In this document: piece by piece, positions 1-7,976 of the stretch
Position numbering within the stretch: position 1 is the first letter of the stretch
How the letters are laid out: the number at the start of each line of letters is the position of its first letter
From: an uncultured Alistipes sp.
GTDB lineage: Bacteria; Bacteroidota; Bacteroidia; Bacteroidales; Rikenellaceae
Reading direction: 5' to 3'
Length of the DNA stretch: 64,000 nucleotides
NCBI GenBank assembly: GCA_937899895.1
Contig: CALBQR010000020.1
Location: forward strand, 4,440-68,439
Position numbers and translations under genes: made by a program
Notes under the pieces: model-generated
The model's database searches: none
Told to the model about the DNA's origin: nothing
The model's input: the letters and a program-made list of their open reading frames with translations, nothing else

Positions 1-350
1 CGGGGGCGGAGAGCTTTGAGATAGCTGACGAGTACAACCAAATTGCTATTACATATCGCCATATGGGCGAGCTGACGCGGGCAATCGAATACTACCAACG
101 TGCGATCGAACTATTTGAGGCACAGGAGAATGTCAATCGTCGAAAGGTGGCTCGTGTTTTGGAGAATCTGGCAATGGCTTACGTCTATGCCGAGCAGATG
201 GGCAATGCACTTGAATGTTTCGGGCGACTGCTGCCGATGTTGCGCGAGATAGATGGCGAGGATGATCCGCACGTGGCGGAGATCGAGGAGTATATGGCCG
301 AAATTGATCAGAGTTACCACTTTGGCTTATCCGGTGTCAAGCCGAGTTAG
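1..350 (+). CDS. TPR-repeat protein, C-terminal part
   Basis: The reading frame is already open at the window edge (frame beginning at base 3) and ends at 350, so the true start lies outside. About 116 residues are visible. They form helical pairs of tetratricopeptide type: A-Y-x-x-A and A-I-E-Y-Y-Q-R-A-I-E-L patterns, then a second unit with the G-N-A-L-E-C-F motif and an acidic end. TPR arrays mediate protein-protein contacts; the partner cannot be told from this fragment. An internal ATG at 63 is not the likely start because the coding pattern continues upstream of it. The gene is followed by a bidirectional hairpin terminator and a convergent tRNA, so it probably ends its transcription unit. 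Confidence 0.8.
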   Translation, partial: GAESFEIADEYNQIAITYRHMGELTRAIEYYQRAIELFEAQENVNRRKVARVLENLAMAYVYAEQMGNALECFGRLLPMLREIDGEDDPHVAEIEEYMAEIDQSYHFGLSGVKPS

Positions 351-381
351 CGGTATTTTCTGGCCGGCGGCAGACAGAAAT

Positions 382-417
382 AAAAAACGCGCCAAACTTT
401 CGTTTAGCGCGTTTTTT
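382..417. terminator. Bidirectional intrinsic terminator
   Basis: A-rich and T-rich arms flank a strong stem: AACGCGC pairs with GCGCGTT and AAAC with GTTT around a TTTC loop. A run of six T follows on the plus strand and a T run also follows on the minus strand. It sits between the TPR gene (plus) and tRNA-Leu (minus) and can serve both. Confidence 0.8.
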
Positions 418-503
418 GGTGCCCAGGACAAGACTCGAACTTGCACGAGCTAATGCTCACTACCCCCTCAAAGTAGCGTGTCTACCAATTTCACCACCTG
501 GGC
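417..503 (-). tRNA. tRNA-Leu, anticodon GAG
   Basis: The minus-strand sequence folds as a class II tRNA. A 7-bp acceptor stem (GCCCAGG with CCTGGGC) is followed by a D-arm with TGGTAGACA, an anticodon loop TTGAGGG (anticodon GAG, reading CUC/CUU), a long variable arm and a T-arm with GTTCGAG. The 3' CCA is encoded (417-419). The long variable arm and the anticodon both indicate leucine. A second tRNA-Leu of the same body type, with anticodon CAG, lies at 60849-60933. Confidence 0.95.
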
Positions 504-534
504 AATACCTAAAAGAACTCTCTTTTCGAGGGCA

Positions 535-564
535 CAAAGATAAAGACTATTTTCTTTTCCGCAA
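535..564 (-). promoter_or_regulatory. Promoter of tRNA-Leu(GAG)
   Basis: On the minus strand TTG (562-564) and TATCTTTG (535-542) are separated by 19 nt. This matches the Bacteroidota primary sigma consensus TTG-N19-TAnnTTTG. The tRNA 5' end is about 30 nt downstream. Confidence 0.75.
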
Positions 565-650
565 AATTTTCGACCACTTTTTTATGTAAACCCCCAAATA
601 ATGGGGCATTTGCGCCCTCAATACGGTGAAGATCCGTTCGCACCGGAAAC

Positions 651-683
651 AAAAACAGCACACCTTTCGAGGGGAGTGCTGTT
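651..683 (-). terminator. Terminator downstream of the glsB-like gene
   Basis: On the minus strand AACAGCAC and GTGCTGTT pair, with an inner CCCT/AGGT-type extension and a CGAA loop, followed by a T-rich run. It lies 40 nt after the stop of the N-acyltransferase gene. Confidence 0.7.
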
Positions 684-723
684 GAGGTATGTTCGATCAA
701 ATTCCGATTGCGGGAACTTGACC

Positions 724-1632
724 CTAAAATTTCATATGTCGCTCGCTCTTACAGGGATAGATATCGGCGATAGTGATCAGGATACCCGTCTCCTCGACTG
801 CTCCGAAGTCGTTGTTATGCACCGTCGGGAAGACGCGCATCGAGGGCGAAAGTCCGATATAGGAGTTGATCAGTGGCGGAATATTCTCACCTCGCGCACG
901 CACCTCCTGCACCAGCTTGCGATAGTTCTCATCGTAGCTCTCGCCACAGAAGATCTCATCCAGACGACTGCTGTCGATAGCCATTTCGACGGGGTCGATA
1001 CCCTCCATCAACTGATCGGGATCGGGGAAATAGCGACGCATAAAGTAGATGATCATATTGCGTGCCTCGACGTTGAAATCGGTGTACATCGTAACCTTGC
1101 CGAAGAAATAACGCACGTCGGGATTGAGTACGGTGAGTGCGCCAAGACCGTCCCAGAGATTGTCTAACGCAAAGATACTCTTATTGTTATCGCGCGATTG
1201 GTAGCGAGGTTGAACAAACGAACGACCAAGCTCGATGGTCCAAGGCAGGAACTCCTCGCGGAACTTATCCGCAAAGCGGAAATAGTGCTCGGTCGAGAGA
1301 TTTGCGGGGTGCGACGATCGGCAAACAATAAAACGATAGCCGCCCACGATCTCGCGCGCTGCGGGATCCCAGACGATCAGTTGTCGGTAGCCATCTTCGG
1401 CGATATCGCACTCGTCGATATCGACCTCCTTACCCGTGCCGCCACCGGCATTACGGAACGAAACCTCGCGCAGACGACCAATTTCACGCATCACTGCGGG
1501 AGAGTCGGCTGCCGTGATGACATAAATCTCGTTGCTGGCTTTGTTTGTATTGCGAATCTTCTTGTCGAGAGTCAGTTCGCGTTCGAGCTCCTCACGCGGA
1601 ACAGCTTCGATAATGGGTTCCATTTCAATCAT
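724..1632 (-). CDS. glsB: GNAT-fold N-acyltransferase, GlsB-like (glycine lipid synthesis)
   Basis: The 302-residue protein has the pattern of the OlsB/GlsB acyl-ACP-dependent N-acyltransferases: an IVGGYRF segment, a WTIELGRSFV block (the E-L-G-R-x-x-V signature) and a central F-x-L-D-x-L-W-D-G-L helix. In Bacteroides thetaiotaomicron GlsB makes N-acyl glycine, the precursor of glycine lipids and flavolipins; that role here is inferred from family and from pairing with the GlsA-like gene just upstream on the same strand. An in-frame ATG exists at 1683, but a promoter-like box at 1652-1659 lies inside that extension, so I chose the ATG at 1632 (another follows at 1623). The products are expected at the inner face of the cytoplasmic membrane. 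Confidence 0.85.
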   Translation of the reverse strand: MIEMEPIIEAVPREELERELTLDKKIRNTNKASNEIYVITAADSPAVMREIGRLREVSFRNAGGGTGKEVDIDECDIAEDGYRQLIVWDPAAREIVGGYRFIVCRSSHPANLSTEHYFRFADKFREEFLPWTIELGRSFVQPRYQSRDNNKSIFALDNLWDGLGALTVLNPDVRYFFGKVTMYTDFNVEARNMIIYFMRRYFPDPDQLMEGIDPVEMAIDSSRLDEIFCGESYDENYRKLVQEVRARGENIPPLINSYIGLSPSMRVFPTVHNNDFGAVEETGILITIADIYPCKSERHMKF

Positions 1633-1651
1633 AGGTTTACGGGTTTGGTTG

Positions 1652-1683
1652 CAAAGATAGGAATTTTGGTAGAATATCAGCAA
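1652..1683 (-). promoter_or_regulatory. Promoter of the glsB-like gene
   Basis: On the minus strand TTG (1681-1683) and TATCTTTG (1652-1659) are 21 nt apart, about 20 nt upstream of the chosen start. It gives glsB a promoter of its own at the end of the upstream glsA-like gene. Confidence 0.6.
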
Positions 1684-1692
1684 CCTTTTGAC

Positions 1693-2499
1693 CTATTTTT
1701 GCATTTCATCGACCTTTTTACGTACAAATACCACCTGCTCCTCGATATTTCCAACGGCCGAAAGCTCCTCGCGCGAGATGGGTTTGCCGAAACGCAGGGT
1801 GAAGGTTTGACCCTTCTGTCGCACCATCTCATCGACCAGCAGAATCATCTCGGCATTGAACTTCACGCCGAGTTTTGCGCGAGCATTGGCGAGGTTGTAA
1901 AAACGGTTCGAGAGGTGTCCCTCGACAAATACGGGAACGACCTGTCGATCAGTCGAATGTGCCTGTTTGACAAACTGCTTGCGCCACTTCAAATCGGCCA
2001 CAACGCCATTTGTTCGTCGCGAGCAAAGACCTGCGGGGAAGGTCAAAATCGGCAACTCGCTCTCGAAGCCCTCGCGCATACGGAGAGCATACTCCGTGCT
2101 CTGGCGACCGTGCTTATTTACGGGCAACCAGATCGGTTGCAGCGGCTCCATATACATCAGCAGGTCGTTGATCACCACGCGCACATCGCCCAGACGCGAA
2201 CCGATAGCCTCGGCCAGCATCATTCCGTCCATACCGCCGAAGGGGTGGTTCGAGGCGAAGATGTAGCGGCCGTTGGGGTCGATGTTCTCGAAACCCTCGA
2301 CCGTGTAGCGGATATCGAGAATTTTGAATGCGCCGCGAATGAAATCGAGAGGTGGCTTATCTCCATAATTATCTATGGCACAATTGAGTACGTCTTCGTG
2401 AATCAGTCCGCGCAGCCAATTGATCACAAAGCGCGGAATGTATCGTTTTATACGTGGGATTTTGTTTTCCAAAATCTTATTGACGTCGATTCTATCCAT
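1693..2499 (-). CDS. glsA: 1-acylglycerol-3-phosphate acyltransferase family, GlsA-like O-acyltransferase
   Basis: The 268-residue protein is of the PlsC/hemolysin-like acyltransferase group. The catalytic block SNHPFGGMDG (about residues 83-92) has the His and Asp separated by five residues, as in the putative-hemolysin branch rather than classical NHX4D PlsC. An FPAGLCSRR block and a PVFVEGHLSNRFY block follow. In Bacteroides, GlsA adds the second acyl chain to N-acyl glycine. Adjacency to the GlsB-like gene (10 nt gap) supports this role over general phosphatidate synthesis, but the biochemistry is inferred. It is divergent from rsmH, and its promoter overlaps the region just 5' of rsmH. 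Confidence 0.82.
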   Translation of the reverse strand: MDRIDVNKILENKIPRIKRYIPRFVINWLRGLIHEDVLNCAIDNYGDKPPLDFIRGAFKILDIRYTVEGFENIDPNGRYIFASNHPFGGMDGMMLAEAIGSRLGDVRVVINDLLMYMEPLQPIWLPVNKHGRQSTEYALRMREGFESELPILTFPAGLCSRRTNGVVADLKWRKQFVKQAHSTDRQVVPVFVEGHLSNRFYNLANARAKLGVKFNAEMILLVDEMVRQKGQTFTLRFGKPISREELSAVGNIEEQVVFVRKKVDEMQK

Positions 2500-2520
2500 A
2501 AAAAAGAATTTTTATGGATA

Positions 2521-2528
2521 CAAAGATA
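2521..2528 (-). promoter_or_regulatory. -7 box of the glsA-like gene
   Basis: TATCTTTG on the minus strand, 22 nt upstream of the glsA-like ATG. No convincing TTG is seen at -33. Confidence 0.5.
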
Positions 2529-2560
2529 GAAAATATGCGCGAAAATCCTCTTTTTTTAAG

Positions 2561-2568
2561 TAACTTTA
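2561..2568 (+). promoter_or_regulatory. Weak candidate -7 box for rsmH and the dcw cluster
   Basis: TAACTTTA (one mismatch to TAnnTTTG) ends 17 nt before the preferred rsmH ATG. There is no clear upstream TTG, so this is only a candidate. Confidence 0.3.
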
Positions 2569-2585
2569 CGCCCAAATATGCAAAA

Positions 2586-3497
2586 ATGAACGCAACAACT
2601 ACATATCATACCCCTGTCCTGCTGGCCGAATCGGTAGATTTGCTGGCAATTGACCCCGATGGTACCTACGTCGATCTTACGTTCGGTGGCGGCGGACACT
2701 CGCGATATATCCTCTCGAAACTCTCCGAGAAGGGTCGCCTTTATAGCTTCGACCAAGATCCCGATGCGAAGGCCAACTGCCCCGATGACGAGCGTTTCCA
2801 CTTCGTCGAGAGCAATTTCCGCTTTCTGCGCGGTGCGTTGCGCTATCGTGGCGTGGAGCAGGTCGATGGTATTTTGGCCGATTTAGGCGTGTCGTCGCAC
2901 CACTTCGACTGCACCGAGCGCGGTTTTTCGTTCCGAGGCGATGCGCCGCTCGATATGCGAATGAACTACCGCAATGGTCGCTCGGCTGCCGACATCATCA
3001 ATGAGGCCGATGCCGAGACCCTCACCCGCATCTTTGGCGAATGGGGCGAGATCGATACCCCTTACAAGGCGGCAAACTGCATTGTTCGTGCGCGCGCGAC
3101 GGCTCCGATTCTCACAACGGCGCAGCTGGTCGAGGCGGTTGCACCCTGCACGCCGCGCAAGGATGAGAGTAAGTTCCTGACCAAACTCTTTCAGGCTCTG
3201 CGCATTGAGGTTAATGGCGAGATGGAGGCGTTGAAGATGGCTTTGGAGCAGAGTTTGAAGATGTTGCGCCCCGGCGGTCGTCTGTCGGTGATCTCGTATC
3301 ACTCTCTCGAAGATCGTCTGGTGAAGAATTTTATGCGTAGCGGTACGTTCAGCGGTCAGGCCGAGAAGGACTTTTTTGGTCGCTCGACCACTCCGTGGCA
3401 ACTCGTAACGCGCAAGGCTGTTGCCCCCTCGGCCGAAGAGGTGGAGCGTAACCCTCGCTCGCGTAGCGCACGTCTGCGTGCTGCCGAGAAGTTGTAA
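2586..3497 (+). CDS. rsmH: 16S rRNA (cytosine(1402)-N4)-methyltransferase RsmH
   Basis: The 303-residue protein methylates N4 of C1402 in 16S rRNA using S-adenosylmethionine. It shows the family start YHTPVLLAESVD, the SAM motif DLTFGGGGHSRYIL, LADLGVSSHHFD, the middle block PLDMRMN and the late block SYHSLEDRLVKNF. The open frame extends upstream to an ATG at 2514, but that would add 24 residues with no family counterpart and overlap the divergent promoter. The ATG at 2586 places YHTPVLL six residues in, as is usual. This is the first gene of the dcw cluster; no mraZ precedes it. A 72-nt gap separates it from the ftsL-like gene. Confidence 0.95.
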   Translation: MNATTTYHTPVLLAESVDLLAIDPDGTYVDLTFGGGGHSRYILSKLSEKGRLYSFDQDPDAKANCPDDERFHFVESNFRFLRGALRYRGVEQVDGILADLGVSSHHFDCTERGFSFRGDAPLDMRMNYRNGRSAADIINEADAETLTRIFGEWGEIDTPYKAANCIVRARATAPILTTAQLVEAVAPCTPRKDESKFLTKLFQALRIEVNGEMEALKMALEQSLKMLRPGGRLSVISYHSLEDRLVKNFMRSGTFSGQAEKDFFGRSTTPWQLVTRKAVAPSAEEVERNPRSRSARLRAAEKL

Positions 3498-3569
3498 TGT
3501 GTAGCAGCTCTTTTGATGTGTGGCTGGTTTTTTAATACGAGGGAAACTTTTTAACGGAACATTTGACAG

Positions 3570-4196
3570 ATGAGATACGAAGATGAACAGATAGAGGAGT
3601 TGGATCGTTCGGATAGCGATCTTGACGGTCTGGTGCGTCGTGCCCTCGATGATGAGGACAACGATCTGGATACCCCCGTCAAGCCTCGCAGTTACTCGAT
3701 TGACGAAGAGGAGGATGAGCCCTCCTATGTGCGCCGTACGCGTATCGACCGCGAGGTCATTCGTGTTCCCGACAACGAGAACGAGGATGTCGATATCGAC
3801 GAACCCCTCCCCGAACCCGAATTGAGCGAGGAGGAGCGTGCTGCGTTGGAGGAGAAACGTCGCCGTCGTGCGGAGCGTCGTCAGAAGAATATCTTCCGAC
3901 AGCTCTATTCGGGCGAGATCCTGACCAAAGATGAGGTGCGCGCACTCTATCCCTATCTGATGGTGTTGGGTATGACTTTTCTGATGAGTATGCTGGTTCT
4001 CTTCTCGGCGTTGCGACTCGATATCAACCGCACACGTCTGCAAAACGAGCTTAAAGTATTGCAGGAGCAGTCGGTACGCCAGTCCGAGAAACTCTACCGT
4101 GCTACTTCGCGTAGTGCGATTATCGAGCAGTCGAAGGCTCGCGGCTTGAATCTCGAAGAGATGCCGACTCAAACCTATATAATTGATAACGAATAA
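3570..4196 (+). CDS. FtsL-like divisome protein with long acidic N-terminus
   Basis: The 208-residue protein occupies the ftsL slot between rsmH and ftsI. Residues 1-105 are highly charged: alternating acidic stretches (EEEDEPSY, DVDIDEPLPEPELSEEE) and then a basic block KRRRRAERRQK. One hydrophobic segment at about 128-150 is followed by a short periplasmic coiled coil (LQNELKVLQEQSVRQSEKLY), the hallmark of FtsL. FtsL normally pairs with FtsB and FtsQ to activate FtsW/FtsI. A cytoplasmic part this large is unusual against FtsL of about 100-120 residues. Primary sequence conservation in this family is poor, so the call rests on position and topology. The ftsI start lies 3 nt after its stop. 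Confidence 0.8.
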   Translation: MRYEDEQIEELDRSDSDLDGLVRRALDDEDNDLDTPVKPRSYSIDEEEDEPSYVRRTRIDREVIRVPDNENEDVDIDEPLPEPELSEEERAALEEKRRRRAERRQKNIFRQLYSGEILTKDEVRALYPYLMVLGMTFLMSMLVLFSALRLDINRTRLQNELKVLQEQSVRQSEKLYRATSRSAIIEQSKARGLNLEEMPTQTYIIDNE

Positions 4197-4199
4197 TTT

Positions 4200-6431
4200 A
4201 TGGCAATAAATAAAGATTCTTCGCAGCGAAGTATCAAGCAAGAGATACGAACTCGAACAAATTGGACATACTTCTGTGCCGTGCTGGTGGCATTGATTGT
4301 CATCGTGCGATTGGTCTATATCCAATTTTTCAGTCCCACCTTTGCTTCGTATGCCGATCGCCTTTCGCAGCGTATCATCTCGACCAAGCCGTTGAAGGCT
4401 GTTCGTGGCGAGATTTTGATGCGCGATGGCGAGCCGTTGGCAACAGCTCTCACGCTCTATCAGGTTAAGTTCGATTTCGGATCGGAGGCTCTCGACTCGA
4501 CGGCGCAATACAACTATCTCTCGGACTCGTTGGCGGGTCTGCTGGGTCGCTATTTTGCGGCCGAGGGCTATGGCAAGTCGCACTTCAAGCAGGTACTCAA
4601 CCGCTACCACGACTATCGTCGCGGTAAGGGTCTGCGTACGGTGATGCTGCTGCCGCGTCCGGTCGATTACTCCGAGTGGTGCGAGCTGAAAGAGTTTACG
4701 CTCCTGAATTGGGATGTGGGTATGTGCTACCAGAGGGTTGATACCAATATGCGTGTCTATCCGTTGGGCGACATCGCAAAGCGCACGGTCGGTAAGCGAG
4801 TGAGCGACCGCATCAAGACGCCGTTCGGTATCGAGCACGTCTTTGATTCGATTTTGCGCGGAGAGGATGGTGTGCAGATTCGCCAACGTGTGGCGCACGG
4901 CTATACGGCCAATGTGGCGAAGAACGATACAATCCCCAACCGACCGAAGATTGATGGTGCCGATATCGTAACCACGCTCGATCGACGTATTCAGGAGATT
5001 GCCGATGTGGCTCTGCGCAAAAATATGGTGGCCAACAACGCCATCTGGGGCACGGCAATCGTGATGAGTGTCGAGACGGGCGAGATCCTCGCGCTGTCGA
5101 ATCTCTCGGAGGTGTCGAGTGGTGTCTATGGCGAGATAGAGAGCAATGCCTTCAAGCGTATGTGTCCCGGCTCGACCTTTAAGTTGGCCTCGCTGTTGGC
5201 GTTGGTTGAGGATAAGGGTATTGATATCAACTCGTCAATCCCCATTCACGAGGGTCAAGAGACGACCGCCAAGAAGGATGAGCGTGTCCCGATCGGAAAT
5301 ACCAGGGCGCAGGGTATCCGCGACGACCACGCTTTCAGCGATACGATGTCGATGAAGTATTGCGTGGCTCACTCGTCGAATATCTTCTTTGCCAATGCGA
5401 TCTACAAGGCGTATAAGGATGATCCGAAGCGATATGTCGATTTCCTGCGCAAGTTGCACCTCGATCGCCCGATGGGTCTTGAACTCTTCGGCGAGCAGGC
5501 TCCATTATTCAACGACTATCCCGAAAAGGATGCCAAAGATGCTGCGAGTCGCGCCCTGCGTCAGACGTGGTTCCATAACAACCGCCTCTGCCAGATCGCT
5601 TACGGATATGAGAACGAGCTGACGCCGATCCAGACCGCTACGCTCTATAACGCTGTTGCCAATAATGGCCGAATGGTTGCGCCGATGTTGATCCGCGAGT
5701 TGCGCCGCAATGGCCGTATCGAGCAGTCATTCGAGCCGCGAGTGCTCAATGAGCGTATCTGCTCGACCGCCTCGCTCGACAAGGTGCAGGAGTGTCTCGA
5801 AGAGGTTGCACTGACGGGTACGGCACGTCAATATTTTGTGCGCGACACGGCTCTGTTCCGCGTGGCGGCAAAGACGGGTACGGCCTACGACCTGATGACA
5901 AAGCAGTATCTGGGCAGTATGGTGGCCTATTTCCCCACCGATGCTCCGAAATATACGGTGATGGTGGCCGTGAAGAATACTCCGTCGCGTGGTCAGTACT
6001 ATGGTGCGGGTGTGTCGGGTCCCGTTGTGCGCGACATCATTTACAGCCTCTACACGATGGAGAGCGAGTGGCGTAATAAGATCACCGATAAACCCGCTAT
6101 CGAACGTCCGACGCAGATCAAGGGCGGTAGCACCGAGCAGATGCGCAAGGTGGCTTCGACACTCGATATGGCCTTTTCGACCGATAAGCGTCGCGGCTGG
6201 TCGCAGGCGCAGGTCGATGATTCGACGGGCCGTGCCGAGATTAAGGAGCTGACCGTTGAGCAGGGACGTATGCCGCGTGTGGTCGGTATGGGTTTGAAGG
6301 ATGCGCTGTTCCTGTTGGAGAGTCGCGGATTGAAGGTCGGTGTTACGGGACACGGCCGCGTAGCGAGCCAGAGCGTAGCGGCCGGGGCAACGATACGTCG
6401 CGGCGACTATGTGCAGATAGTTTTGAGGTAA
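4200..6431 (+). CDS. ftsI: Division-specific transpeptidase (PBP3/FtsI type) with C-terminal PASTA domain
   Basis: The 743-residue class B penicillin-binding protein cross-links septal peptidoglycan. It has a cytoplasmic start, one membrane anchor (about residues 23-42), the dimerization domain with the RG-E-I block (VRGEILMRDG), and a transpeptidase domain. The catalytic motifs are S325-TFK (PGSTFK), S392-S-N and K558-TG (AAKTGTAYD). A single PASTA domain occupies about residues 690-743 (MPRVVGMGLKDA to the end). Bacterial FtsI often lacks PASTA; Spo VD/Pbp2x-type and Bacteroidota enzymes have it. It is translationally close to the ftsL-like gene and 47 nt before murE. Confidence 0.95.
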   Translation: MAINKDSSQRSIKQEIRTRTNWTYFCAVLVALIVIVRLVYIQFFSPTFASYADRLSQRIISTKPLKAVRGEILMRDGEPLATALTLYQVKFDFGSEALDSTAQYNYLSDSLAGLLGRYFAAEGYGKSHFKQVLNRYHDYRRGKGLRTVMLLPRPVDYSEWCELKEFTLLNWDVGMCYQRVDTNMRVYPLGDIAKRTVGKRVSDRIKTPFGIEHVFDSILRGEDGVQIRQRVAHGYTANVAKNDTIPNRPKIDGADIVTTLDRRIQEIADVALRKNMVANNAIWGTAIVMSVETGEILALSNLSEVSSGVYGEIESNAFKRMCPGSTFKLASLLALVEDKGIDINSSIPIHEGQETTAKKDERVPIGNTRAQGIRDDHAFSDTMSMKYCVAHSSNIFFANAIYKAYKDDPKRYVDFLRKLHLDRPMGLELFGEQAPLFNDYPEKDAKDAASRALRQTWFHNNRLCQIAYGYENELTPIQTATLYNAVANNGRMVAPMLIRELRRNGRIEQSFEPRVLNERICSTASLDKVQECLEEVALTGTARQYFVRDTALFRVAAKTGTAYDLMTKQYLGSMVAYFPTDAPKYTVMVAVKNTPSRGQYYGAGVSGPVVRDIIYSLYTMESEWRNKITDKPAIERPTQIKGGSTEQMRKVASTLDMAFSTDKRRGWSQAQVDDSTGRAEIKELTVEQGRMPRVVGMGLKDALFLLESRGLKVGVTGHGRVASQSVAAGATIRRGDYVQIVLR

Positions 6432-6478
6432 GAGAAAACGAGATAAACAAAACGAAAAATAGAATCATAATTGAGATA

Positions 6479-7942
6479 ATGAAACGAGTAAAAGATATAA
6501 TCGCGGGCATCGACTGCCGTGTGGTGGGCTCGACCGAGGTGGAGGTCAGTGCGCTGGCTCTCGACTCGCGTAAGGTCGAGGCGGGCACGATGTTCTTTGC
6601 CGTTGTCGGTACGGCGACCGATGGCCACGCCTACATCGCAGGTGCCGTTGAGCGCGGTGCAGTGGCGATTGTCTGCCAGCAACTGCCCGAAACGGTGAGC
6701 GAGAGCGTCTGCTATGTTGTGGTTGAGGATTCGTCGGCCGTTGTCGGACAGATGGCGTCGAACTTCTACGATCGCCCCTCGGAGCAGTTGAAGTTGGTCG
6801 GTATCACCGGCACAAACGGTAAAACGACGACCGTAACACTGCTCTATGAGATGTTTCGCGCATTGGGCTATCGCGTGGGTCTGCTCTCGACGGTCGAGAA
6901 TCGAATCGACGGTCGCGTTGTGCCCACCACGCACACCACACCCGACCCCATTACACTCAACGCTCTGCTTGCGGAGATGGTCGAGGCGGGTTGCGACTAC
7001 TGCTTTATGGAGGTGTCGTCGCACAGCATTGTGCAGCGTCGTATTGGCGGTCTGCACTTCGCGGGAGCTCTGTTCTCGAACATCACGCACGACCACTTGG
7101 ACTACCATAAGACCTTTGCCGAGTACATCCGTGCCAAGAAACTCTTCTTCGACGAATTGCCGCGCGAGGCCTTTGCGCTGGTCAATATTGACGACCGCAA
7201 TGGCGAGGTGATGGTGCAGAACACCCGTGCGAAGATATCGCGCTTGTCGTTGCGCTCGATGGCCGATTTTGTCGGCAAGGTGATCGAGATGCACCTCGAC
7301 GGAATGTTGTTGCGCATTGACGGGCGCGAGTTGTGGGTCCGTTTCCTCGGCCGCTTCAACGCCTATAACCTGCTGACGGTCTATGGCGCGGCCGTGCTGC
7401 TTGGAGCCGATAAGGAGGAGGTGCTGCGTGTGCTGTCGATGCTGTCCTCGGTCAATGGCCGCTTCGAGGCTCTGCGCTCGGAGGATGGCGTAACGGCAAT
7501 TGTCGATTACGCCCATACGCCCGATGCACTGCAAAATGTGATCGACACGATCAACGATATTCGCGGCGGAGCGTCGAAACTCTTTATCGTTGTGGGCTGT
7601 GGTGGCAACCGTGATAAGACTAAACGTCCCGAAATGGCACAGATTGCCGTTCGTGGTGGCGATACGGCTATCCTCACCTCGGACAATCCGCGCGGTGAGC
7701 GACCCGATGCGATCCTCGACGATATGGTTGCGGGGTTGGAGCCGACGGACCGCTATCTGCGCATTGCCGATCGCCGCGAGGCTATCCGCACAGCGGTTAT
7801 GATGGCCGAGGCGGGCGATGTGATCCTTATTGCGGGCAAGGGCCACGAAACTTATCAGGAGATCGAGGGTGTGAAACACCACTTCGACGACCGCGAGCAG
7901 GTGCGCGAATTTTTCGATGCATTGCGCAAAAAATCAAACTAA
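6479..7942 (+). CDS. murE: UDP-N-acetylmuramoyl-tripeptide synthetase MurE, meso-diaminopimelate adding
   Basis: The 487-residue Mur ligase adds the third stem-peptide residue to UDP-MurNAc-L-Ala-D-Glu in the cytoplasm. The ATP loop GITGTNGKTT begins at about residue 108, the central domain has HTTPDP and EVSSHS, and the C-terminal domain carries D402-NPR-GE. The DNPR motif is the known discriminator for meso-DAP rather than L-lysine, so a DAP-type peptidoglycan is predicted. It starts with ATG 47 nt after ftsI and is followed by mraY after 34 nt. Confidence 0.95.
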   Translation: MKRVKDIIAGIDCRVVGSTEVEVSALALDSRKVEAGTMFFAVVGTATDGHAYIAGAVERGAVAIVCQQLPETVSESVCYVVVEDSSAVVGQMASNFYDRPSEQLKLVGITGTNGKTTTVTLLYEMFRALGYRVGLLSTVENRIDGRVVPTTHTTPDPITLNALLAEMVEAGCDYCFMEVSSHSIVQRRIGGLHFAGALFSNITHDHLDYHKTFAEYIRAKKLFFDELPREAFALVNIDDRNGEVMVQNTRAKISRLSLRSMADFVGKVIEMHLDGMLLRIDGRELWVRFLGRFNAYNLLTVYGAAVLLGADKEEVLRVLSMLSSVNGRFEALRSEDGVTAIVDYAHTPDALQNVIDTINDIRGGASKLFIVVGCGGNRDKTKRPEMAQIAVRGGDTAILTSDNPRGERPDAILDDMVAGLEPTDRYLRIADRREAIRTAVMMAEAGDVILIAGKGHETYQEIEGVKHHFDDREQVREFFDALRKKSN

Positions 7943-7976
7943 ACAGATTTAACAGAAACAAAAACTAAACAGACTA

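Noticed and set aside
1198..2529. 443-codon plus-strand ORF opposite the acyltransferase pair
   Set aside because: It is antisense to two recognisable proteins and has no family features; it arises from codon bias of the real genes.
2514..2585. Upstream ATG as the rsmH start
   Set aside because: It would add residues without family counterpart and overlap the divergent promoter; YHTPVLL fits a start at 2586.
2883..4898. 671-codon minus-strand ORF across rsmH, the ftsL-like gene and ftsI
   Set aside because: It covers three well-supported genes in antisense and has a composition rich in R, T, L and H typical of shadow frames here.
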